From assembly GCF_963678635.1 (NCBI RefSeq), contig NW_026971347.1:1-64000 (forward strand): a stretch of 64,000 nt of DNA, read 5' to 3'. Shown in pieces: positions 39,140 through 47,779 of this stretch (positions within the stretch are counted from its first letter, which is position 1; each line of letters begins with the position of its first letter). The position numbers and the translations under genes are program-made. Origin of the DNA: Symsagittifera roscoffensis (Eukaryota; Xenacoelomorpha; Acoela; Convolutidae). The notes below the pieces were generated by a model. It made no database searches. It saw only the letters and a program-made list of their open reading frames with translations, and was not told the DNA's origin.

Positions 39140-41233
39140 CTAACAAAAATAATGGGGTTTTGACTGTTCTAAGTTGTGTGAAAAAAGAGTCCGGTAGTCT
39201 TCTTCACTTGCGTAGTGGCCTGTGCACGTTTGAACGTTGCATCGTAAGTTGAAACTTGTGAATTCACGGTGTTCTGTAATCCTTAAATACTTTATAAGTG
39301 TATCATGACTATTGTCTTTTTGTGCGGGCAATACATCCCACCTGCTACCCAACACAGAATCCCAAGATTTGTGGCAGCCTCGAATTCCTTCGGATATTGC
39401 TGCACTAAACTTGACCACTTCCTTTTGGGATTCTGTCGAAAAACCCATTACTTGTCTTGTTAGTTTGGTCACGGGTCCAAGATTGAAAGTGATGGAGTTT
39501 TTGTCCCTAACCAGTCCAACAGCACGTTTCAAGGCGGAAAACACCGCAAACGATAAATTGATTGGATGTTCAATTGCATTGAAGTCACACGTTTCATGCT
39601 GAAATGTTACAAAATTAGTCACGTGCCAAAATCCTGTACTTTTGAATAAAAGTATTTGAGTTTTTGAAAACGATAAAAATTGTAGGCATTAGCCTGTGTT
39701 TTCACGTGCCAAAATCCTGTACTTTTGAACAAAAGTATTTCAGTTTTTGAAAACGATAAAAAAAATTGTAGGCATTAGCCTGTGATAAAAATTGGCAATG
39801 TTTTGTCATTTGACACTGGATTCCGGGCCTTATGGCTAAAGGTTTGAACATGAATTCCTAGTTCGTTTCTCAGTCGTAAGCATTGTAAAATTCCATGGAA
39901 TCCGGGACGTGACAAATTCGGAATGTTTCAAAAGAAAATTGTAGGCCTTAGCCTGTGATAAAAATTGGCAATGTTTTGTCATTTGACACTGGATTCCGGG
40001 CCTTATGGCTAAAGGTTTGAACATGAATTCCTAGTTTTATTTCCAAGTCGTAAGCATTGTTAAATTTCATGGAATCGGGGACAATAAAAATTCGGAATGT
40101 TTCATTAAAAAAACTTTACCTTGAGGTAGTCTTCACAAGCTAGCTGAACCAAGAGTGCAGGCATCCTTATAGAAATGTCCTCTTTATTTATGCATGTCAA
40201 CTGTGCAAAGGCCTTTTTTGTCCTTCCTTCAAACTCCAAGCTGTCTACTCTGCAGTTTTCCCCTCCATAGAAAGCAGTTGATCCAACCTGAGAAACAAAG
40301 AATTGAATTTTTATACAAAATATTTTGATCGGGCGCTGAGACATATATTCCTAACTTTATGACATCTGAAAAATCGCGGCAAACACTTCCAATGCTTGTA
40401 ATTATTTTGTTAACAAACCTTGAGGACACCGTTGGAACAAGGGACAAAGGTCAAAGGCACTATGTCTTCTGTGGCTTCGAGAAGTGTCAGCATGTCAATT
40501 TCTTTTTTGTCTTTTTTTAGCTCTTTTTGTAGGATTACGTTGATGATCCTGAACCTCACGTAGCTCCAAAACTAAAGTAGCCGTGTCACAAAAAGATGTC
40601 TGAAACAATTCATGATTTCAAACAGACTATGAATGAAGTTAAAATATGTTTTTCAATTTTAGCTATTCAAAAAAACTTCTTTTGAAGTTGAACTTCTTTC
40701 CGAGTGATGTTTTGAAAGATTATTTTCAAAGCGAATAAGTACCTCAGATGTAAGCGTATCTTCAAAGAGCCCTTGATTTTGAAGTTGATTGTATTTTACA
40801 ACCAATATGTTAGCCTCTGGTTCTTCTCGGGGGTTTTCATCCGAGTCCAAAATTCTCAATGTACATTCCCGTTTGAAAGGATCGTTGTACAGTCAACGCA
40901 ATCTGTTTCACAAGCAGCACAGAAAAAAAACATCTGTATTGCGAGTTAAGCGTCTTGGGTTGAACAGAACTGGATCTTTTTTGTTTCTCTTTTAGCCCTA
41001 CCTGGCTCTTCAACAACTTTGATTGTCTTTCTTATTTTCCAATGTTTCATCCTCCGACTGTCGCGAAGGTCTTCTGGAATTGTTATCTGTACGGGTGGAC
41101 CCTTCCATTCAGTCCATTTGACACTCACACCCCAGTTACTAATGAAACCCAGTATTCTAGCGGCTTCCCAAATGTACGTCACTTCATCAAGAACTTGCCC
41201 TTCTTCTTTTTCCTTGAACAATGATGGAAGCAT
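39140..41233 (-). CDS. Gene D, copy 2: unrecognised five-exon gene
   Basis: Exons 41002-41233, 40743-40902, 40419-40571, 40120-40287 and 39140-39598 match gene D copy 1 with a few substitutions (for example G to R in exon 4, near 40168, and R to M in the last exon). The same one-base frame break is present in exon 2. It is a full-length duplicate, since gene D lies wholly inside the duplicated block. No function is recognised. Confidence 0.55.
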
Positions 41234-41373
41234 CTTGTAGGAGCAATTTTATCTAAATGAATAATTTTTAGTACAATCATTGTACTCATGATGAGTAATT
41301 GTCATGATGAGTATATTTTTTAACAACCAATTTAAACTTTTATGTTTAACCGCATAAAACGACTATTGAAACG

Positions 41374-41569
41374 ATAATTGAAGTTCAATTGGTGTTCAAT
41401 TGGTACTCAAATTGGTTGTGATAATATGCTATATTATACTATATTATATTATTGCAGTAATTCAGCAATTAAGAGTCAATTATACACTGTATAATATAAT
41501 ATAGTATAATATGGCATATTATCACAACCAATTTGAGTACCAATTGAACACCAATTGAACTTCAATTAT
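41374..41569. repeat. Hairpin between divergent genes D and C, copy 2 (full arms)
   Basis: Left arm 41374-41450 and right arm about 41493-41569 are nearly perfect reverse complements of about 77 bases. The right arm contains caattgaacaccaattgaac, where copy 1 has lost 11 bases. The 11-bp difference explains the change of duplicate offset from 6560 to 6571. Confidence 0.85.
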
Positions 41570-41614
41570 TGAAAAATACTATTATTAGTAAGTTGTTAGT
41601 AACACCCTCCGAGG

Positions 41615-42994
41615 GTGATTCATTCGATTCTGCAATCCTTTCTAGTCACTTCTCATTTCATTCCAAGTTTCGTTAACTTGAACTATGGACTCGAACTTCC
41701 TGCTGTGAATACTGCGCAACTTGAAACTCCTGTTTTCCATAGAGATCATAATGAACCTCCATCTAGTCAACAGTCTGTTACTAACAGATGTAGTACATCT
41801 CGGAGTTTCGACCAAAATTTTGCACAGCTCCCATCTGTGGAAGTTCCTTTAGGAACCCCCATCCGATTCGGCCCTATGCCCTATGCTGAACCTTGTACAA
41901 TTATTACAGATGTTAATCATAATGACAATACTTACCACACATTGGAGACTCCGCAGCAAGTGTCTTCTCGAAGTGAAGGGTATTCAAACTTCATTAGCCC
42001 AATGCCAGTGGTGTACCCACACTTTGATCCCGCGTTTTTTCATAGAAATCAAATTGCCAGCCAGCCCACTGATCATCATGATGATTACACTGCCAATGGA
42101 ACAGAACTCAGTGCTTTTTTTCTCAACCTTCAGAATCAACTCCTTCAAACCATCATGCATCAACTTTGTCATGGGAAATACCTCTGTTCACGCCGCAGTC
42201 GGTGACTGCCACTCAGGCTGGCAGTTCAAGTACAGAGCCTCCGACTGAGTCTTCATCTGAGAATATGGCAAAACGAGTTATTTCAACGAACAATGACTCG
42301 CAAACCGAGGTAAGATTCCTTTTGTTTTGAAACAAAAAGCATTTTTGCTGCTCAAACCGTGAAGAGTTGGAAACTTTCAGCTAATGTTTTGTTCACTTTT
42401 GAAGTTCAACTAAAAGTTTTTGTTTTGAGTTTAGATAGCTGCAAAACTTGCACGCGTTCAAGAACAACTTGAAGCTGCTTCGTCCAAAGACGACCAAAAT
42501 GAACATTGCGAGAGGCAAGAAATCGAAACACTTGTTAAAGAGCACTTGGACGTTTTCCATGAATCGGGTTTTTTAACCCATAAACAACGTGTTTCGTTAT
42601 TTCAACTTGTGACAGCCTTCTTATACTGTTATGTCGTGCCATCAATGCTAGAAAAAATCATAAGCTGCATGTCTGTTCATGCAGTTGCACAAGCGTTTGT
42701 GGCATTGTCAGATGAGGACGATACTTTTATAACGGTTTCAATTGAACCAAGTGAAAGTGAGTCATCTTGAATTTGTTCCGTATAACTTTGTTTCAAAATT
42801 GTGAAACTGTTTGTTTAGTGTCTACTGAACGTTCGAATCACATTTTGCCGCGATGGCTCGTACAGGGTTTGAAACTTTATTACACTGAAGTTCGACCACA
42901 TTTCTTACCTCAGAGTGTCCCGGAAGAAAAGATTTCTTTCACCCGATCTTTCCCTGAGCAACCAATCCAAGTCAAAACAGAACTTTTTTTGTGA
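41615..42994 (+). CDS. Gene C, copy 2: unrecognised gene, complete 3' end
   Basis: Coding pieces are about 41603-42309, 42435-42756 and 42819-42994 (stop), with GT-AG borders; the last two join in phase. The first piece encodes a Ser/Pro/Gln-rich, probably disordered stretch. Its frame breaks at a T7 run near 42114-42121, where one more T would restore it. The second piece begins with a likely coiled coil rich in K, E and Q, followed by a helical, hydrophobic segment. The last exon encodes 58 residues ending KTELFL. I did not find a convincing start codon; a first exon probably lies in the short region shared with divergent gene D. No family recognised. The SET gene starts 170 bases downstream. 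Confidence 0.55.
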
Positions 42995-43163
42995 ACTCCA
43001 GTGGAAACACCAAGTTTCGTGTGAATAGAATTGCCGCCACAGTTTCTGACATGTTACGTTTCAACTTTTAACTTATAAGTCTGTGGAAGTTGAACTTCCT
43101 AATATGATTTGAACACAACGGGGAATATTCGTTCTAGAAGGATCTGTTTAGATTTCTGCTCAA

Positions 43164-44366
43164 ATGGAGCCTGCTAAGCGACCCAAGACATTGCTCGATC
43201 GTCAAGTGGCAAAGTTCATGCCTTTGTCAAAAGATCCTGCATTTCAACTGGTGAAACACAAAACGTAGGAAATTCACATTTGTACTTCACAGTTTTTTCT
43301 ATACAGTATCACAATTTATCAATTGGATGTATGAAACAATACGCTTACGTTTTTCCAGATTGTCAATCACACCTACAAAGATGTTGAAAAAGCTGTGCGA
43401 TGTAGACAAGATCAACAAAGATACATTAGACAGACAATTAGAGCACAAGCTTTTGTGAAACAGTATCCAAACTTTGTTGTATCGGAGACGCGCGTGTCGG
43501 GTTTTTTCCAGCGAAACAAATGGGAAACTCATCACGACCTACAGAAAGTCATGTCCCAAATCGCCATGCTGCAGAAAGAGAAAAGCAAGCGACAACAAAA
43601 GCCGCTTTCTGATTCCAGCGGCATTAGTTATAAAGGCACTGGAAACTTTCTTTCATTGGAAGCACAAACGCTTCTGGCCCACAGATGTGATACGCAAGAA
43701 TGGGTTGGCATTTGTGAAGTTGTTTTCCCTACCTTCGGAAGAGGTAATCTTGGGTTTCTTGAAAACGTTGACGACAAGTTTCCAAAATTTTCAAACGTTT
43801 CTTTTTCAAAAAAATTTCTTTTTTGATTCAAACGTTATAGTTTAAAGTTTTAAAAAGTCATAAAGTTTTCAACCAATACAGTTTTTTGTTTCCATTCAAA
43901 AATGCCATGTAACAGTTTTACATAATATAGAGTAAACTTTAAATGTTGAACAATTTCTGATTCAGGCGTTGTCAGCACACAGGCCTTCCAGAAGGATGAT
44001 ATTATCATGGACTACCATGGGGTTGCTGTGACAGATAAAACATATCAAGATTTGATAAGGAACCGTTCTGTTCCGACAGAATTTGTGCTGAAAATTGGCG
44101 CGCCTGTGAAGCGTTTCATCGATGCTTCTTCAGAAGTGTGTGTTGAACATCCAACCAACCGCTGTCTTGGTCGACTGGCTAATCACAGCACGCTAAACTC
44201 CAAGAAGAATTTGGATGCGAATATGAAGATCATAGAAGTTGTTCTTAATGCCTTCGATCCGCCAAAACGATTAGCTGTATTCAAAGCCCGAAGAAACATT
44301 GAACCTTTCGAACAGCTACGATACGATTATGGCGATAAAGTTGCTCGATACATGTTCAACATGTGA
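43164..44366 (+). CDS. Gene E: KMT5A/SET8-like SET-domain lysine methyltransferase, complete
   Basis: Three exons, 43164-43250, 43359-43743 and 43966-44366, join in phase to 290 residues with no stop; the ATG at 43164 is the first in that frame. The N-terminal half (to about residue 140) is basic with a coiled-coil-like QKEKSKRQQK stretch. The SET domain occupies about 150-285: G-R-G at 156-158, D-Y-H-G at 173-176, FIDAS, G-R-L-A-N-H-S with R227, N230 and H231, and Y-D-Y-G-D at 277-281. These match the cofactor-binding and catalytic positions of SET8, and as in SET8 there is no cysteine-rich post-SET. KMT5A monomethylates histone H4 lysine 20; the substrate here is inferred. It is the last gene before the right terminus and reads toward it. 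Confidence 0.9.
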
Positions 44367-44900
44367 AGTTCACAAGCTCAGCTTTTTTACCTTAGAAACT
44401 TTTCAAGTTGTGTTACACCCATTCAATGGAAGTTCCATATATTTTATGTTCATTATACTGTATGTTACATACGTGTAGTTACTACTAGTAGTAGTTCAAA
44501 CATTTGCACCCACAACTTTTTTCATCGAAGTACATGTACAGTATTTCGGCACGCTCGAAATTACTAATTACTTAGTAACTAATTAGTTAGTAGTTGCAAC
44601 TACAAGTAGCCTACTTATAACTAAGTTTGATCAAACAATTTCAGACACTGGCAGTGTCTTAACCTCAGTACAGTATTTCGGCACGCTCGAAATTAACTAA
44701 TTAGTTAGTAGTTGCAACTACAAGTAGTTATAACTAAGTTTGATCAAACGATTGTACCCACAACTTTTTTCATCGGAATACAGTATTTTAGCTAGTAAGT
44801 TAATAGTTGCAGTTATAATAACTTGTAGGACAAACTAAACAAAAAAGATGGAATAAAATTGCTTAAAAACTGTAAACTTCTGCCAGATAAATTCAAAAAT
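44367..44900. other. Spacer with a repeated cagtatttcggcacgc block
   Basis: No gene is visible. A block starting gtacagtatttcggcacgctcg and continuing through aactaattagttagtagttgc to aagtttgatcaaac occurs at about 44534-44640 and again at about 44669-44750, with a third partial copy near 44775. Related ggatttcggcatgc phrases occur near the left end of the element (about 23060), so this may be an internal repeat family of the element. An aataaa near 44855 could serve gene E but is almost 500 bases away. Confidence 0.65.
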
Positions 44901-44904
44901 ATAA

Positions 44905-45240
44905 AAGTCTTGGATTCCATGCCATTTTTCTCACTGGATTCCAACGTCTTGGATTCCATGGTTATAGTGTATTGAATTTATCAACTAGTTGTTTAGCAAC
45001 TATTTGTCTAGTGGTTGAGTAAAAATGGCTCTGATTCCGCGACCATGTCCTGGATTCCGAATTCAAGTAATTGTTCGCTATACCATGGATTCCGGGATTT
45101 TGCCAATTTTCGGTGGTTTAATTGATTGTCCCAGATTCCGGGATTTGCCTGTTTGTGCCGCCATGCGAGTATTTGAACGCGGAATCCATGGCATGTGCAT
45201 TTTATATCATTTGAATTCGGAATCCATGTACACTAATAGT
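44905..45240. promoter_or_regulatory. Right subterminal repeats: candidate transposase-binding cluster
   Basis: Copies of the same motif as at the left end occur at about 44912 (ttggattccatgcc), 44935 (ctggattcc), 44952 (ttggattccatgg), 45051 (ctggattccgaat), 45084 (ccatggattccgggat), 45131 (agattccgggat), 45180 (cggaatccatggc) and 45219 (cggaatccatgt). Both orientations are present and the cluster stops about 30 bases before the terminal repeat. Its mirror position supports a role in end recognition. Confidence 0.65.
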
Positions 45241-45255
45241 CAAATCTGACTATTG

Positions 45256-45282
45256 AAATAACACGGATTGGCGACGTAATGA
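45256..45282 (-). repeat. Right terminal inverted repeat (27 bp)
   Basis: Reads aaataacacggattggcg on the plus strand and ends cgtaatga; it is the exact reverse complement of 22381-22407. The satellite resumes at the next base with tgtttcacatatcgg. Confidence 0.95.
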
Positions 45283-47779
45283 TGTTTCACATATCGGATG
45301 TTCGCCCTGGTAAAGCTGGTTTTCGGATGTTTGCAGCACTTTTTGAATTTTCGGATGTTCGACATATCGGATGTTTGCCCTAGTAAAGCTGTTTTCTGGT
45401 TTTCGCATGTTTGCAGCACTTTTTGGTTTTTCGGATGTTGACATATCGTTTGTTCGCCCTGGTAAAGCTGGTTTTCGGATGTTTGCATCACCTTTTCGTT
45501 TTTCGGATGTTCGACATATCTGATGTTTGCCCTGGATAAGCTGGTTTTCGCTTTTTTGCAGCACTTTTTGGTTTTTCGGATGTTTGACATATCGGATGTT
45601 TGCCCTGGTAAAGCTGGTTTTCGCATGTTTGCAGCACTTTTTGGTTTTTCGGATGTTTGACATGTCGGATGTTCGCCCTGGTAAAGCTGGTTTTCGGATG
45701 TTTGCAGCACTTTTTGAATTTTCGGATGTTCGACATATCTGATGTTTGCCCTGGTAAAGCTGGTTTTCGCATGTATGCAGCATTTTTGGTTTTTCGGATG
45801 TTTGACATATCGGATGTTTGCCCTGGAAAAGCTGCTACTCGGTTGTTTGCAGTACCTTTTGGTTTTTCGGATGTTTGACATATCGGATGTCTGCCCTGGT
45901 AAAGCTGGTTTTCGGATGTTTGCAGCACTTTTTCGTTTTTCGGATGTTCGACATATCTGATGTTTGCCCTGGTTAAGCTGGTTTTCGCTTGTTTGCAGCA
46001 CTTTTTGATTTTTCGGATGTTTGACATACCGAATGTTTGCCCTGACAAAGCTGGTTTTTGCTTCTTTGCAGCACTTTTTTTGTTTTTTCGGATGTTTGAC
46101 ATAGCGGATGTTCGCCCTGGTAAAGCTGGATTTCGGAGGTTTGCAGCACTTTTTTGTTTTTGGATATTTGACATATCGGATGTTTGGCCTAGTAAAGCTG
46201 GTTTTCGCATGTTTGCAGCAGTTTTTGGTTTTTCGGTTGTTTGACATATCGGATGTTTGCCCTGAAAGTTTGCTTTTCGGATGTTTCCAGCATCTTCTGG
46301 TTTTTCGGATGTTTGACATATCGGATGTTTGCCATGGTAAAGCTGGTTTTCGGATGTTTGCAGCACCTTTTGGTTTTTCGGATGTTGACATATCGGATGT
46401 TCGCCCTGGTAAAGCTGGTTTTCGGATGTTTGCATCACTTTTTTGTTTTTCGGATGTTCGACATATCTGATGTTTGCCCTGGTTAAGCTGGTTTTCGCTT
46501 TTTTTGCATCACTTTTTCGTTTTTCGGATGTTCGACATATCTGATGTTTGCTCTGGTTAAGCTGGTTTTCGCTTTTTTGCAGCACTTTTCGATTTTTCGG
46601 ATGTTTGACATATCGGATGTTTGCCCTGGTAAAGCTGGTTTTCGCATGTTTGTAGCACTTTTTGGTTTTTCGGATGTTTGACATATCGGATGTTTGCCCT
46701 GGTAAAGCTGGTTTTCGGATGTTTGCAGCACTTTTTGAATTTTCGGATGTTCGACATATCTGATGTTTGCCCTGGTAAAGCTGGTTTTCGCATGTATGCA
46801 GCACTTTTTGGTTTTTCGGATGTTTTACATATCGGATGTTTGCCCTAAAAAAGCTGCTTCTCGGTTGTTTGCAGTACATTTCGGTTTTTCGGAAGTTTGA
46901 CATATCGGATGTTTGCCCTGGTAAAGCTGGTTTTCGAATGTTTGCAGCACTTTTTAGTTTTTCGGATGTTCGACATATCGGATGTTTGCCCTAGTAAAGC
47001 TGGTTTTCGCATGTTTGCAGCTCTTTTTGGTTTTTCGGATGTTTGACATATCGGGTGTTTGCCCTGGTAAAGCTGGTTTTCGCATGTTTGCAGCACTTTT
47101 TGGTTTTTCGGATGTTTGACATATCGGATGTTTGCCCTGGTAAAGCTGGTTTTTGGATGTTTGCAGCACTTTTTGAATTTTCGGATGTTTGACATATCGG
47201 ATGTTTGCCCTGAAAAATTTGCTTTTCGGATGTTTCCAGCATCTTTTGGTTTTTCGGATGTTTGACATATCGGATGTTTGCCATGGTAAAGCTGGTTTTC
47301 GGATGTTTGCAGCACCTTTTGGTTTTTCGGATGTTGACATATCGGTCGTTCGCCCTGGTAAAGCTGGTTTTCGGATATTTGCATCACTTTTTCGTTTTTC
47401 GGATGTTCGAAATATCTGATGTTTGCCCTTGTTAAGCTGGTTTTCGCTTTTTTGCAGCACTTTTTGGTTTTTCGGATGTTTGACATATCGTATGTTTGCC
47501 CTGGTAAAGCTGGTTTTCGCATGTTTGCAGCACTTTTTGGTTTTTCGGATGTTTGACATATCGGATGTTCGCCCTGGTAAAGCTGGTTTTCGGATGTTTG
47601 CAGCACTTTTTGAATTTTCGGATGTTCGACATATCTGATGTTTGCCCTGGTAAAGCTGGTTTTCGCATGTATGCAGCACTTTTTGGTTTTACGGATGTTT
47701 GACATATCGGATGTTTGCCCTGGAAAAGCTCCTTCTCGGTTGTTTGCAGTACTTTTCGGTTTTTCGGATGTTTGACATA

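Larger units (their letters stand above)
36232..42800. repeat. 6.56-kb tandem duplication, copy 2
   Basis: This is the second copy of 29672-36231. Its left edge follows gene C intron sequence directly (tttcaa, then about five extra bases, then atattcattaggcccgg). Its right edge is where gene C intron sequence continues uniquely after gtataacttt, about 42790-42800. It carries only the right arm of the palindrome that copy 1 has in full. Confidence 0.93.
22381..45282. mobile_element. 22.9-kb multi-gene DNA transposon inserted in the satellite
   Basis: The non-satellite block is bounded by a perfect 27-bp inverted repeat. On the left the satellite stops at ...tttttcgga and on the right it resumes at tgtttcacatatcgg; put together these rebuild one ordinary monomer with no base lost. 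Counting one base further in, the dinucleotide AT is present on both sides, so the target duplication is either AT (element 22382-45281, ends cattacg and cgtaatg) or absent. Inside lie subterminal repeats, a candidate transposase gene, a zinc-finger JmjC gene, a SET-domain gene and two unrecognised genes. I see no DNA polymerase B, retroviral-type integrase or reverse transcriptase, so it is not a Maverick/Polinton or a retroelement. The superfamily is not established. Confidence 0.88.

Noticed and set aside
44007-44366. SET gene as only the 119-codon open frame
   Set aside because: Upstream exons join in phase and supply the G-R-G segment that the SET fold needs, so the gene starts at 43164.
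45025-45249. A 74-codon open frame near the right end
   Set aside because: It runs through the subterminal motif cluster and into the terminal region, has no homology I recognise, and its composition follows the repeats.
22381-45282. Maverick/Polinton, retroelement or viral insertion
   Set aside because: No protein-primed DNA polymerase, retroviral-type integrase, capsid, reverse transcriptase or long terminal direct repeats are visible; the terminal inverted repeats are only 27 bp.
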